Source: Prevotella sp. (lineage in GTDB: Bacteria > Bacteroidota > Bacteroidia > Bacteroidales > Bacteroidaceae). From it: a stretch of 28,615 nt of DNA. Shown here in pieces: positions 5,915-16,800 of the stretch. The notes beneath the pieces are model-generated. The model did no database searches and had not been told where the DNA came from. It was given only the letters and a program-made list of their open reading frames with translations. Both the position numbers and the translations under genes were made by a program. Numbering within the stretch: the first letter of the stretch is position 1; every line of letters starts with the position of its first letter. Location of the stretch: the NCBI GenBank assembly GCA_016291915.1, contig JAEEZP010000115.1, forward strand, positions 1 through 28,615, given 5' to 3'.

Positions 5915-7933
5915 ATGAACAACAAGCAATTAATGAACAAGGCAGCCGACAATATCCGTATTCTCGCTGCCTCCATGGTAGAGAAAGCCAAGTCGGGACA
6001 CCCCGGCGGCGCTATGGGAGGAGCCGATTTCATCAACGTGCTCTTCTCAGAATTCCTTGTTTATGACCCGGAGAACCCCGCATGGCAGGGACGTGACCGT
6101 TTCTTCCTGGATCCCGGTCATATGTCACCCATGCTCTACAGTGCACTGTGTCTCCAGGGGAAATTCACCCTCGACGAGGTGGCACAGTTCCGTCAGTGGG
6201 ACTCCCCCACCCCGGGACATCCTGAGCGTGACCTGAACCGTGGCATCGAGAACACCTCCGGTCCTCTCGGACAGGGCCATACCTTCGCTGCAGGTGCTGC
6301 CGTAGCACAGAAATTCCTGCAGGCACGACTGGGCACCGCCCCTCTGCAGCATAAGATCTATGCTTATATCTCCGACGGTGGTGTGGAGGAAGAGATCTCC
6401 CAGGGCACCGGTCGTCTGGCAGGTATCCTCGGCCTCGACAACCTGATCATGTTCTATGATTCCAACGACATCCAGCTCTCCACCGAGTGTAAGGTGGTGA
6501 TGCAGGAAGACACCGAGGCGAAGTACAAGGCATGGGGATGGAACGTGCTGAAGATCAACGGCAACGATCCCGACGAGATACGCGCTGCCCTCACCGAGGC
6601 ACAGCAGCCTAACGGTCACCCCACCCTCATCATCGGTAAGACGATCATGGGTAAGGGAGCCCTGCGCGCCGACGGCACGAGCTACGAGGCATGTATCAAC
6701 ACCCACGGAGCACCTCTCGGCGGTGATGCTTATGTGAACACCATCAAGGCGCTCGGCGGTAACCCCGACGCTCCTTTCCAGATCTTCCCGGAGGTGGCTG
6801 AGCTGTATGCCAACCGTCGTGAAGAACTCAAGAAGATCGTGGCTGCCCGCAAGGCCGAAGAAGCACAGTGGGCTGAGGGACATCCCGCACAGGCCGCCCT
6901 CATGAAGGAATGGTTCAGCGGCAAAGCCCCGAAGGTGGACTGGAACGCTGTGGTCCAGAAGGAAGGCAGTGCCACACGTGCCGCCTCCGCTGCCTGCTTA
7001 GGTGTGCTGGCTGAGCAAGTGCCCAACATGATCTGCGCCTCTGCCGACCTCTCCAACTCCGACAAGACCGACGGTTTCCTGAAGAAGACCAAGAGTCTGC
7101 AGTGCGGTGACTTCGAGGGTGCATTCTTCCAGGCCGGTGTGGCTGAGCTCACCATGGCCTGTATGTGTATCGGTATGTACCTCCACGGTGGTGTCATCCC
7201 CGCCTGCGGCACCTTCTTCGTCTTCTCCGACTATATGAAGCCCGCCGTACGTATGGCAGCCCTGATGGAAGTGCCTATCAAGTTCATCTGGACCCACGAC
7301 GCCTTCCGTGTCGGTGAGGACGGACCGACCCACGAGCCTGTTGAGCAGGAGGCACAGATACGACTGATGGAGAAGTTGAAGAACCACCACGGCCGCGACT
7401 CCGTACGTGTGTTCCGTCCGGCAGATGCCGATGAGACCACCGTATGCTGGGCCATGGCTATGGAGAATGTGGAGACACCTACAGCCCTGATCTTCTCCCG
7501 TCAGAATATCGCCAAGCTGCCTGCCGGCAATGACTATGAGCAAGCTCGCAAGGGAGCCTATGTGGTGGCCGGCTCCGACGAGGAGTACGACATCATCCTG
7601 TTGGCCGACGGTTCAGAGGTATCTACCTTAGTGGCCGGTGCAGAACTGCTGCGTAAGGACGGTATTAAGATCCGCATCGTGAGTGTGCCTTCAGAAGGAC
7701 TCTTCCGCAACCAGCCGAAAGAGTATCAGGAGAGCATCCTGCCGAAGGGCGCTAAGATCTTCGGTATGACCGCCGGTCTGCCTGTCACCCTCGAGAGCCT
7801 GGTAGGTGCCAACGGAAAGGTCTTCGGCATGCCGAGCTTCGGCTTCTCCGCTCCTTACAAGGTGCTCGACGAGAAACTCGGTTACACCGCAGAAAATGTA
7901 TATAATCAGGTAAAGGCTTTCTTAAACGAGTAA
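5915..7933 (+). CDS. tkt: Transketolase
   Basis: This thiamine-diphosphate enzyme moves two-carbon units between pentose, tetrose and hexose phosphates in the non-oxidative pentose phosphate pathway, joining arabinose-derived xylulose 5-phosphate to glycolysis. The 672-residue protein is full length and cytoplasmic. Visible signatures are SGHPGG (27-32) with active-site His29, GPLGQG (116-121), a cofactor-metal segment YISDGG...YDSND (151-185) where most enzymes have GDG, His264 in NTHGAPLGG, catalytic Glu411 in FQAGVAELTM, and THDAFRVGEDGPTHEP near 460-475. As I recall, the SDGG variant is usual for Bacteroidetes transketolases, so it is not a defect. The rpiB start follows five bases after the stop, so the two are almost certainly one transcription unit. 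Several neighbours in Bacteroides arabinose loci have the same order. Confidence 0.95.
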   Translation: MNNKQLMNKAADNIRILAASMVEKAKSGHPGGAMGGADFINVLFSEFLVYDPENPAWQGRDRFFLDPGHMSPMLYSALCLQGKFTLDEVAQFRQWDSPTPGHPERDLNRGIENTSGPLGQGHTFAAGAAVAQKFLQARLGTAPLQHKIYAYISDGGVEEEISQGTGRLAGILGLDNLIMFYDSNDIQLSTECKVVMQEDTEAKYKAWGWNVLKINGNDPDEIRAALTEAQQPNGHPTLIIGKTIMGKGALRADGTSYEACINTHGAPLGGDAYVNTIKALGGNPDAPFQIFPEVAELYANRREELKKIVAARKAEEAQWAEGHPAQAALMKEWFSGKAPKVDWNAVVQKEGSATRAASAACLGVLAEQVPNMICASADLSNSDKTDGFLKKTKSLQCGDFEGAFFQAGVAELTMACMCIGMYLHGGVIPACGTFFVFSDYMKPAVRMAALMEVPIKFIWTHDAFRVGEDGPTHEPVEQEAQIRLMEKLKNHHGRDSVRVFRPADADETTVCWAMAMENVETPTALIFSRQNIAKLPAGNDYEQARKGAYVVAGSDEEYDIILLADGSEVSTLVAGAELLRKDGIKIRIVSVPSEGLFRNQPKEYQESILPKGAKIFGMTAGLPVTLESLVGANGKVFGMPSFGFSAPYKVLDEKLGYTAENVYNQVKAFLNE

Positions 7934-7938
7934 TCACC

Positions 7939-8385
7939 ATGGAAGTAAAGACAGTAGGTTTAGCCTCCGATCATGCTGGCTACGCACTCAAGCAGTTTGT
8001 CATAAAATTTCTCAATGAAAAAGGCTATCCTTACAAGGACTATGGCACCTTTACGGAGGATTCCTGCGACTATTCCGACTTCGGTCATGCACTGGCCGAA
8101 GGCATGGAGAAAGGTGAGGTGTATCCCGGCATTGCCATCTGCGGCAGTGGCCAGGGTATCTCCATGACGCTGAACAAGCATCCGATGATCCGTGCCGGTG
8201 TCGCCTGGTGTGAGGAGATCGCCCAGCTAATCCGTCAGCACAACGATGCCAACGTGCTCGTGATGCCCGGTCGTTTCATCAGTGAAGATACCGCACGCCA
8301 GATCATGGAAGCTTTCTTCACCGTTCCCTTCGAGGGAGGAAGACACCAGAGAAGAATAGACAAAATCCCCTTGAGGAAAGAGTAG
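7939..8385 (+). CDS. rpiB: Ribose-5-phosphate isomerase B
   Basis: It interconverts ribose 5-phosphate and ribulose 5-phosphate in the pentose phosphate pathway. The 148-residue protein has the RpiB/LacAB fold signatures: the DHAG motif (11-14) with His12, the catalytic Cys68 in AICGSGQGISMTLNKH that forms the anion hole and base loop, and the later NVLVMPGRFIS segment. Length is normal. It begins five bases after the transketolase stop and ends just before a strong terminator, making it the last gene of the pentose cluster. Related isomerases such as allose-6-phosphate or galactose-6-phosphate isomerase share this fold, but the partnership with transketolase supports ribose 5-phosphate. Confidence 0.93.
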   Translation: MEVKTVGLASDHAGYALKQFVIKFLNEKGYPYKDYGTFTEDSCDYSDFGHALAEGMEKGEVYPGIAICGSGQGISMTLNKHPMIRAGVAWCEEIAQLIRQHNDANVLVMPGRFISEDTARQIMEAFFTVPFEGGRHQRRIDKIPLRKE

Positions 8386-8414
8386 TTCTTCCAACGATAA
8401 CACTAAAATTATTT

Positions 8415-8454
8415 GCACCCCAAAAGCCTATTAACTTTTGGGGTGCATTTTTAA
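8415..8454. terminator. Bidirectional Rho-independent terminator
   Basis: A perfect 11-pair stem, GCACCCCAAAA (8415-8425) and TTTTGGGGTGC (8436-8446), encloses a ten-base loop. ATTTTTAA follows on the plus strand and AAATAATTTTAG on the minus strand. It lies between convergent genes: rpiB ends at 8385 on plus and the TlpA gene ends at 8489 on minus. It can serve both. Confidence 0.92.
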
Positions 8455-8488
8455 GGTGTTATGCATTATTGTGAATATATAACCATTC

Positions 8489-9856
8489 TCATCGTGAAAG
8501 TGTCTGTGTAATTAGTCGGACCGTTTCCGGATTAGAGGGATTCGGAGCGTAAGATGACTCAATGATGAAATCACGGTCAATCAAGACAAATCTAGGAATC
8601 TCTGTTATTCCCCATTGTTCCTTTAGGACTATGTCTGTAGAATTAAACTGTGGCAAGGTATTCGGATGACTTTTGAGATAATTCTTCCATGTGTTCATAT
8701 TCTTATCTATGGATACTTGTATGAAGACCATATCTTCAGAAGAGAAACGAGTGCTCAACTCTTGGAAATAAGGAGCCTCTTTGATGCATGGACCACACCA
8801 TGTTGCCCAGAAATCCAAGAAGATAACTTTCCCTTTGTACTCCGATAAATAATGAAGAGAACCATCGGGAGCTGTCAGATGGATATCAGCAACGGCCCTT
8901 CCCTTCACTATACGCAATGCTTTATCTATACGTATCCTCAGTTCTTGGGAGAAGTCACGCTCATGCAGGTTATTGGTAAATGCTATTGCCTCATCAATTG
9001 TCTTACTGTCATTCTGTCTCTGTAGTTGTCGTGCCCAACGAGTGGCTTTACTCAAGGCTTGTAAACGAGGTGAGAAAGCCATGCCACTTACCCATGTCTT
9101 CAGTCGATTATTTTCCATCAGATCCAGAAGGACATCCCGAACGACAGCCACATCAAGGTATTTATCATTATTAATATGATTGATCAGTGGGCGTACTTCC
9201 TCGGCTAAACTCTCATAGAATGCTGGTATCTTTTCACGAGTCATATCCGTCTTCCTGTATCTACTATAAGTAAGTGCAAGACTGGGATAATTAATATAAG
9301 TATTCAGAATATCAGCATCGATACGTGCTCTTTCCATATCATAGAACTCTGGTGATATGTCTGTTAAAACACCCAATTGTTTTCGCCGGTCATCAACCAT
9401 ACTGTCAACAAATGCATGAAACTGCATGAAGTCGTCTCGAAGGTTCCCACCACCATTTAAATAAGATCCTGCCTTGGGGAACAATCTCCCTTTCATGTAT
9501 ATATTCGCCACAGAGCCTTTGCCCATAAATTGTGCACGTAATGGGTTTTGTCCAACACGTATATCCATGTCATCACCAGGTGATAAATATAGAGTGTTAC
9601 GGTGAAGGTTGAAATATGCAGGCTTATGTAAGGTTATTAAGGTATCAAAACGTCCTTGTTCATCTGTATGAATAATAATATCCCTACTATTGCCTAACAT
9701 TGAGACTGCATCATCAGGTGATAGTGTGACATCACGAGTTCCCATATTCTGAAGTTGTCCACGCAAACGGACATTATTAACGTCTGTCTGCGCAGCAACC
9801 TCTGGAAAAGACATCATTGCTAACAACAACGGAAGAAAAACGAGTTGTCTAATCAT
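8489..9856 (-). CDS. TlpA/AhpC-type periplasmic thiol-disulfide oxidoreductase
   Basis: The 455-residue protein starts with a signal peptide (MIRQLVFLPLLLAMMSFPEVAAQ). It has an N-terminal beta-rich region (about 25-115) resembling the DUF4369-type domain often fused to thioredoxins in Bacteroidetes, a helical middle (about 140-315) and a C-terminal thioredoxin domain (about 325-455). The redox motif is WCGPC (353-357) in the setting VIFLDFWATWCGPC. The cis-proline loop is EIPRFVLID. It should act in the periplasm as a disulfide reductase or isomerase; the true substrate is unknown. It is the last gene of the seven-gene minus-strand operon, starting one base after the stop of the lipoprotein gene, so it is probably translationally coupled. 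Its place after an importer suggests work on imported or surface proteins with cysteines, which is inference. Confidence 0.88.
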   Translation of the reverse strand: MIRQLVFLPLLLAMMSFPEVAAQTDVNNVRLRGQLQNMGTRDVTLSPDDAVSMLGNSRDIIIHTDEQGRFDTLITLHKPAYFNLHRNTLYLSPGDDMDIRVGQNPLRAQFMGKGSVANIYMKGRLFPKAGSYLNGGGNLRDDFMQFHAFVDSMVDDRRKQLGVLTDISPEFYDMERARIDADILNTYINYPSLALTYSRYRKTDMTREKIPAFYESLAEEVRPLINHINNDKYLDVAVVRDVLLDLMENNRLKTWVSGMAFSPRLQALSKATRWARQLQRQNDSKTIDEAIAFTNNLHERDFSQELRIRIDKALRIVKGRAVADIHLTAPDGSLHYLSEYKGKVIFLDFWATWCGPCIKEAPYFQELSTRFSSEDMVFIQVSIDKNMNTWKNYLKSHPNTLPQFNSTDIVLKEQWGITEIPRFVLIDRDFIIESSYAPNPSNPETVRLITQTLSR

Positions 9857-9857
9857 A

Positions 9858-11507
9858 TTACCTCACAAAATCGAAGTCAGTAATCTTTCCAAATCCTTTA
9901 TAAACTTGGATCGAAGGATATATCTTATCAGCATCAAGTTTGCCAGCACTGTTCAACTGTAATACGACGAGTGCTCCCGTACCATCAGTATGTTCCACAG
10001 ATGCTCCTAATGTCTGGTTATAAGGATGTCCATAATCATCTACCGGCCATGTGGTGTCTACATATCCCTCAATGGCCATTCTCAGATTGGTGATTGTTGC
10101 CGATGCATCGTCATAGGTATAGATAAGGGTACTCTGTCCTGACACAAAGTCAAGTTTATACACCTTGTTTCCAACAGCATAGAAAAGGATATTATTATAG
10201 ATATAACTGGATGACATGGGTGTTCCATCCTTAATGCCTTCTGGAGTAGGAAAAGAATATACAGCATAGAGAGGTCCTCCTTCATCAGAACGGAAATTCC
10301 TGTATCGGAAGACATAAACCTTTGAACGGTTATTACTACACAAAGAATATGCATACGCAGAGAATCTTTGTTGAGGAGCTATGCCCGTAACCTGATACTG
10401 ATAGCCATTGACAATACGGATAATTTTCTCATCTGCAGGTATTTGGTTCGGGTCAGCGGCATTATCAACTGTAGCACGAATAGGCTCTATAAGACCTGCT
10501 CTTGTCAGTGAACGTGCCGGACCATACCATGTTAAGAAGTTGTAGTTAAGCATAACAAAACGATGACCTGCTTGATCATAGCCAACCCCTATATGATTAG
10601 CATTGGCACAATGAGTGATATAACAGTCTCCAGTAAGGCTAGGATCCTGATAGAATTCACCAAAGCTGGGACTATAGGTACAATTCTTATATACTTTTCC
10701 CTTGCTTGAAAACATCAAACCATTATCTCCTGTTGACCACCGTATATCTTTTTTATCTATATCCATATAGTTAGTAGAATAAGACATGGCATCATTATAC
10801 GAGAAGTAAGGAGAAAGGAATGACGCCTGAGAAAGCCACCCACCCTCATTGTTAACATCAGAATTGCTCGTTATAAGGAAAATTTCAGATATCATCTGTG
10901 CCGGATAATTCCAATAATATTGGGCCGTACTCTGAGTGACTTTATTTTTGTATACCATCAGGGCACACGGTTTTCCTGTTAACGACTGTCCCTGGTCCTT
11001 TGTATAGGCGTCAAGCGTAAGAAGAGGTTCTGTTCCTCCGTAGTCTACAGACCCAATCTCTGCATGACCGTCTTTCTCATGAAGAACTAACCAGGTAAAT
11101 GTATAGGGTTGTACTACCTCAACCGTTGTAGGCACGAGTGTCACACCATTTGTACGAGTGTCGGTCACATAGAAATGCAACTTATAGTTGTAGCGGAAGT
11201 CATCAGAGGTAGGATCCATCTCTAATACCAACTTTTCATCCGTGCTTAGGGTATCGTTCACGCCTGTGGCCTCGTTTACCATCACCCAAGTGTACTTCAG
11301 ATATGATTTCTCATTATCAAAGGTAGTTATTTCCGGTTCTATTGTACAAGAGAATGCTTTCTGTGACAGTTTTACGCCATATACCGGCTCCAGTTTTACA
11401 CTAATGTCTTTGATACTCTCATCATAATCATAATTGCCCTCATCCTCATAACAAGAGGAAAAGATAAAGCATATCATGGGCAGAAAAAATAATAAACGTC
11501 TCATCAT
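9858..11507 (-). CDS. PKD-like family surface lipoprotein of a SusCD importer
   Basis: The 549-residue protein begins MMRRLLFFLPMICFIFSSC, with the lipid-anchored Cys19 followed by acidic residues (YEDEGNYDYDE), a pattern associated with export to the cell surface in Bacteroidetes. After an Ig/PKD-like N-terminal domain (about 35-135) comes a larger beta-rich region (from about 135), possibly a propeller, with repeated YxY and W segments. It resembles the PKD-like lipoproteins encoded after DUF4843 genes in Bacteroides importer loci. I cannot name a catalytic motif, so a ligand-binding or lid role at the SusC/SusD complex is more likely than an enzyme. It lies 15 bases after the DUF4843 gene and one base before the TlpA gene. 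Confidence 0.75.
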   Translation of the reverse strand: MMRRLLFFLPMICFIFSSCYEDEGNYDYDESIKDISVKLEPVYGVKLSQKAFSCTIEPEITTFDNEKSYLKYTWVMVNEATGVNDTLSTDEKLVLEMDPTSDDFRYNYKLHFYVTDTRTNGVTLVPTTVEVVQPYTFTWLVLHEKDGHAEIGSVDYGGTEPLLTLDAYTKDQGQSLTGKPCALMVYKNKVTQSTAQYYWNYPAQMISEIFLITSNSDVNNEGGWLSQASFLSPYFSYNDAMSYSTNYMDIDKKDIRWSTGDNGLMFSSKGKVYKNCTYSPSFGEFYQDPSLTGDCYITHCANANHIGVGYDQAGHRFVMLNYNFLTWYGPARSLTRAGLIEPIRATVDNAADPNQIPADEKIIRIVNGYQYQVTGIAPQQRFSAYAYSLCSNNRSKVYVFRYRNFRSDEGGPLYAVYSFPTPEGIKDGTPMSSSYIYNNILFYAVGNKVYKLDFVSGQSTLIYTYDDASATITNLRMAIEGYVDTTWPVDDYGHPYNQTLGASVEHTDGTGALVVLQLNSAGKLDADKIYPSIQVYKGFGKITDFDFVR

Positions 11508-11522
11508 TTTCTTTCATTTAAG

Positions 11523-12341
11523 TTAATTAGGATCATAACTGACAAGGCTTCCATCACGTTCTGAGAGAGGTTTCTCATGCTCACCATTATAGGAAGCAAG
11601 GGCTTTCTTGATATAATTGTTAACAATATAAGGTTCAGCCAATCCACTTCCATACAAGACATTGGTAAAGATTAGTTCTGTAATTGTATTCTTTGGATAT
11701 CCGAAAGGCAGGTAGTGACTGGGGGATTGTCCAAAGATAAAGAAGATGAAACGAGCTTTGACAGGACCATAGTTTCCAATATACTGGGAATATTTTCTAT
11801 TCCAATCACTTTCATTTGTAGCCTCCATAGCTGCCCAATCTGCCATGTCAGAAACAGTAAGCTCGAAAAACTGCCGTTCTTTGGTTCCTGCCACCACATC
11901 ACTGTTCGGATAATCGATGGAGAATCGGACTTTATACAACTTATCATACTCAGCTGGCAGTTGGCATTCTACAGGAAATGACGTTTGATACTGTCCCGGC
12001 TCAAAAATTACCTCTTCAGGGTAAACGACATTAGCAGGTTCATATCCTTCAACAGATTCTTTTTTTATCCTAACTTTTATAGGCTGTTCACTCGTTGTTC
12101 CTTCCAACTGCAGACCTATATTTATTGTTCTTGGCATTAATACTAATCCTTGGGTAACATAGGAATCAAAAAAATTCACCTCCGTTGATAATTGCTTGTA
12201 GTTGTCGGTATAATGGTTATTACCTGTTGAAAGGACGAAATTGACTCCACGTTCAGCATGGTACATGTCAACTTCCTCCTCCTGACAGGAACTAAATGAT
12301 AATGCAGATAAAAGCACTATAACATATATTATTTTATTCAT
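11523..12341 (-). CDS. DUF4843-type surface lipoprotein
   Basis: Choosing the ATG at 12341 gives a 272-residue protein with a standard lipoprotein signal (MNKIIYVIVLLSALSFSSC, Cys19) followed by QEEEVD. An in-frame ATG four codons earlier (12353) is possible but only lengthens the n-region. The mature part is beta-rich with immunoglobulin-like features: VRIKKESVEGY, VIFEPGQYQTSFPVEC and SIDYPNSDVV. The C-terminal third contains a W-rich segment (DWAAMEATNESDWNRKYSQY) typical of DUF4843 proteins encoded beside SusC/SusD pairs. Function is unproven; it is likely a surface accessory of the importer. Spacing to its neighbours is short (17 bases after susD and 15 before the PKD-like gene), consistent with one operon. 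Confidence 0.75.
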   Translation of the reverse strand: MNKIIYVIVLLSALSFSSCQEEEVDMYHAERGVNFVLSTGNNHYTDNYKQLSTEVNFFDSYVTQGLVLMPRTINIGLQLEGTTSEQPIKVRIKKESVEGYEPANVVYPEEVIFEPGQYQTSFPVECQLPAEYDKLYKVRFSIDYPNSDVVAGTKERQFFELTVSDMADWAAMEATNESDWNRKYSQYIGNYGPVKARFIFFIFGQSPSHYLPFGYPKNTITELIFTNVLYGSGLAEPYIVNNYIKKALASYNGEHEKPLSERDGSLVSYDPN

Positions 12342-12358
12342 AATAATCCTCATTTGAT

Positions 12359-13834
12359 TTAGTTGATATTGCCTAACATTGTCTCATCATCAGGTATGGG
12401 GAAACGATAGTTTGCCTCTACCATATTCTGGATAGGACAGTTCAAGAAAGTGGAATAGCCATGGCGCTTGTAGAAGTACCACAATTGTCCCTCAGCATAG
12501 AACTCCTTGCGATATTCTTTTTCTATCTCGTTCAGACGATCATTCTCACCCTGAATGGTCACATCACCCAATCCTCTTGCTGTGCGAACCTCTGACAGAT
12601 AGTCCGAGGCAGCACTGAGATCAGTGGTACATTCTGCCAAGATATAATACATCTCTGACAAACGGATAAGTGGCATGGTATTTTTCAATACTTCAGACTT
12701 CAAATTGTTTTGCATATATTTCTGAGTAACAGCCCCATTGGGTGTAATAGAGAAAGCAGCACCCTCACGAAGACGTGAGTCATTCATACCATCTGTTGAC
12801 GTGTCAAAGATCTGATATAGACGATTGGGGTCAAGTATTACATAATAGCTCCATAAAGCCAGTTCAAAATCGCTCTCAACGATATCCGAGAAAGTTTCAC
12901 TATCCATATTCAGAGCAAATACCAGTTCTGTAGAACCTAAACGATCTTGGGCATTATCGGTCACCAACTTAAAGAGATTATTACCACTTCCATTCTTACC
13001 ATTAATTACTTCCTCAGCATAATGAGCAGCCTGGACAGCATCTCCTTTCCACTGATAAACCCTTGCTAACTCTGCCTTCACAGCATATTTGTTCATACGA
13101 TTAAACCTGTTACTCATGAAATCAGTATCCCCTACACCTGATGCAGGAAACGAGATTCTCATAGGATCATTTGCCAATAATGCCTCAGCTTCCTTCAGGT
13201 CTGCGATGATATGTTCTACCAATTCATTGGCCGGCATCAACTTTACTACATCCTTTCCAAAAACTGTTCTATAGGGAACAGAAGGTGAAGAAGGATTATC
13301 CTTATAGATGGGACCGAACATTCTCAGAAGGTCAAAATAGAGGAAGGATCTCAATCCCAGCGCCTCTCCCTTTATAATATCACGGTAATTGGATGTTGTG
13401 ATAACATCGCCATGAGTATCAATATTCACAAGCAGATTGTTTAGGTTCGCTATCAGATTATAGATATTCTTCCAGAAAGAGTCAGTATATGACTGTGTCT
13501 TCGTAGAAGGATAAGTATACCACACATCTTCACTATAATTAGCATTTTTGTTTTGTGGGTTAAAATAGCGTTGAGCCAGCTGATCCATAAAACCATAAGT
13601 CATCTCCCGTCCATACAGTGTCTGTGATGCCATTTGAATATAGATGCCGGTGAGTACCTCCTTAAAGCCTTGTTCTGTACTGAATAGTTCCGACTCGTCA
13701 ATATTCGTCTTCGGCTCTACGTCAAGCCAATTTTCACAACTGACGAATATCGTACAGAGAAACAGTGATGCAAAAATAGTCAACAATAACTGTTTTCCCT
13801 GTTTGACTCTTGATATAATGTGTCTTCTATACAT
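12359..13834 (-). CDS. SusD/RagB family nutrient-binding lipoprotein
   Basis: It is the surface lid and substrate-binding partner of the SusC-type transporter encoded just upstream. The 491-residue protein has an unusually long n-region (MYRRHIISRVKQGKQ) before the hydrophobic stretch and lipobox FVSC, with Cys33 lipidated. Then comes ENWLDVEPKTNIDESELFSTEQGFKEVLTGIY, a classic SusD N-terminus. Further marks are EALGLRSFLYFDLLRMFG (about residues 154-171), AELARVYQWKGD (a TPR-like helix), MPLIRLSEMYYILAEC and the C-terminal WYFYKRHG with NYRFPIPDDE. The start is 17 bases after the SusC stop. Ligand type cannot be read from sequence. Confidence 0.95.
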   Translation of the reverse strand: MYRRHIISRVKQGKQLLLTIFASLFLCTIFVSCENWLDVEPKTNIDESELFSTEQGFKEVLTGIYIQMASQTLYGREMTYGFMDQLAQRYFNPQNKNANYSEDVWYTYPSTKTQSYTDSFWKNIYNLIANLNNLLVNIDTHGDVITTSNYRDIIKGEALGLRSFLYFDLLRMFGPIYKDNPSSPSVPYRTVFGKDVVKLMPANELVEHIIADLKEAEALLANDPMRISFPASGVGDTDFMSNRFNRMNKYAVKAELARVYQWKGDAVQAAHYAEEVINGKNGSGNNLFKLVTDNAQDRLGSTELVFALNMDSETFSDIVESDFELALWSYYVILDPNRLYQIFDTSTDGMNDSRLREGAAFSITPNGAVTQKYMQNNLKSEVLKNTMPLIRLSEMYYILAECTTDLSAASDYLSEVRTARGLGDVTIQGENDRLNEIEKEYRKEFYAEGQLWYFYKRHGYSTFLNCPIQNMVEANYRFPIPDDETMLGNIN

Positions 13835-13851
13835 ATAGTCTCCTTTCTTGA

Positions 13852-16800
13852 TTAAAATGTTAAGTTAAGCATCATGGAAATCTGTCTCGACATAGGATAT
13901 TGGATACCACGCTCCTGCTTGATCGTCGACCAATGGAAAAGATCCTCGAAATACAGTCCTAATGTAGCAGCACTCAATCCGAGTTTGCTTATGAATTGTT
14001 CTCTTCTCTTCTCAAATCGATATTGCATACTGATCGTGTTCAAGACTAACTCATTTTTGTCCATCACAAAACGGGAGGTTGCCTTCGTCTGAGAACCATT
14101 TACTGCCTGAGTTACAGCCTTATAGCGAACGATATCTCCAGGGGTAAGCCATCGATCTGTATATGCACGGATATCTACATTATACGACAGGTTGGCATTT
14201 TCAATCTTATCTACCAAAGTCCTATTATAGAACTGACCACCAAACTGATAACGGGCAGCCACATTTAGCGATAGACCTCTCCAATTGAAATTAAGACCGA
14301 GAGTTCCCATCAGGTCAGGCTCTGTGTCTCCCACAGGAACCATGTCTGCGGCATTCCACTCACTGGTACGCTGTCCATCTTGGGTAAGTAAAATCTCCCT
14401 ACCCGTGATCGGATCTATTCCTAAAGAACGTACTGCCCAGATCATACTTTGTGAATATCCTTCCACGTATCGTGGAATAGGCCGTGACAGTTTGTTGGGG
14501 TTAGAAGCATCATCAGATAATTGCTGCTCATTTCGGATACGGAGTGCATTAGATATCTTCTTAATTTCGTTTTTATTATGACTACCATTAGCCACGATAC
14601 TGAAGTTGAACTGTTTTGCCACATTGTTATAAGGCATCAGCCGGACAGTAAACTCATAGCCCTGATTAGCTATATTACCAAGGTTTTCCTTTACGCTGTC
14701 AAAACCAACAGAAGGAGCCAGAGAGTAATCTAAAACAGTATTGTTCGTCTGTCGGTTGTAATACTCCAACCGCCCACTCAGTACACGATGGAAGAGATTA
14801 AAGTCTAATCCCACATTTAAGGCATTGGTCTTCTGCCACTTCAAATCGGGGTTACCCATTCCATAAAGCAATGCTCCGACCACATCTGAACTCTGGTAAA
14901 TACGCATGGTAGAGGCATAGGAATACATCTGTAGAGCCTGATAGGCAGAGAAGCCCTGAGTTCCCGTAACACCGTAAGTTACACGAAGAACTAATTCATC
15001 AAAGAGTTTCCATTTCTTAATAAACTTCTCTTTGTCCATATTCCATCGTAATCCTGTTGACCAGAAGGGTGCATATCGGTTATTACGTCCAAATTGTGAT
15101 GACGCATCGAAACGCACGTTGGCATCAACAGCATAACGTTGATCATAGGTATAACTCAAGGTCGCAACCCCTCCGAACGCTCTTGTCTTGTTCTCATTAC
15201 CTGAGACATTCTGAGTCTTGGCTCCCAAATATACCTCATCCATATTCATATTGGGAAATCCCGTTACATAAACACCGGCATTATGATAGGTGCTCTCCGA
15301 CACACTATAACGGGCGAAAGTGGAAAGTACATGACGATTATTCCATACCTTATTATAATTAGCCGTGAAAGCCAACTCATAACTGTTCGTGTCTGAATGA
15401 CTCCAATTATAAGATCCTCTTTGGTTTAAATCGCTGACAGTAAGGAAATCTGTATGATTAGCCGGTTTAAAAATATCCAAGTCGGAATTTCCTTTTGTGA
15501 GATTGAAGTCAACAGAGAGTCTCAGATTCTCCATAGGTAGATACTCAGCCCTAAAAGCGTTACGAACAACGAATTCTTTGTTTCTGTCAACACTATTAAA
15601 CTGAGCATTATACATAGGATTTCCTACTGTCATACCAGCACTGCTAGCATAGTTATCAGAGATAATCTGACGTTCCAGATATTGCTGAATCTGTCCGTTA
15701 GCATCATAGATACGATAGTATGGATTGAGTTGCGCATAGGCACTGAATGTGCCATATGGAGAAGTACGATCAGAGATAGTATAATCCACATATACGATAT
15801 TACTGATAAGTAATCCTTTGTTACGATAACGGATGTCGAGACTGGCATTCCTTCCATAAATACCAGTTTCTTTCATGATACCAGGAGCCTGATTGACACC
15901 ACCATATAACTTATATCTGAGCGTCTCATTACCACCCTCAAGGTTTACTCCATGACGATGGACAAAGACCGTATGAAGAGGACGAGACAACCAATAGGTA
16001 TTTACACCACGCTCTGTCTCTAACAATTTCCATCGATAGGCATTTAAACGGTTCACAATATTCTGGTCGCTGCCTATTGGATCATAATATCCTGCACGTC
16101 TTTCCAACTCCAGCTTCTGTGTGGCATTCAGCAGATGATAATCCGTAAGGTCAGGATATTCAACTTTGTAGTTTCCGTTATACGACACTCGCAAACGGCC
16201 TGTCGCTGGCGCCTTTGTCTCTACGATCACTACTCCGTTGGATGCTTGCGATCCGTAAATGGCCATGGCAGCAGCATCTTTGAGCAACGTGATACTCTCC
16301 ACCTGAGCTGGATCAAGGTCTATAATCTTTGAAACACCTACATCAATAATACCATCCAAGACAAACAAGGGTTGATTCGGTCGAGTATCGATATCACCAC
16401 GCATAATAACGGTTTCTTCTGTTGAATAGTCTCCCATACTCGACTGTCCTCGCATGTTGAAATCAGGAACCGAGTTGGGATTAGCACCAGACATGATGTT
16501 GTCACCCATCCTGAATCCGGGATCTAACATCTGAATGGCATTCAGAATATTACCAGAGGTAAGTTTACGGATTTCATCTCCCTCCATCTTATTGGCAGAA
16601 CCGGTAAATCCCTCTTTCTTACGTTGGAACATACCTGTTACCACCACATCTTCAAGTTGAATACCTGAGCGCAACATTACATGCTGTGTTACATCTGATG
16701 TACCACTTTTAACCGTCACATACTGGGTATCCATACCCACATAGGAAAACTTCAACGTTGTTCTCTCCGTGGAGATTTTCAGTGAATAGGCACCATTTCC

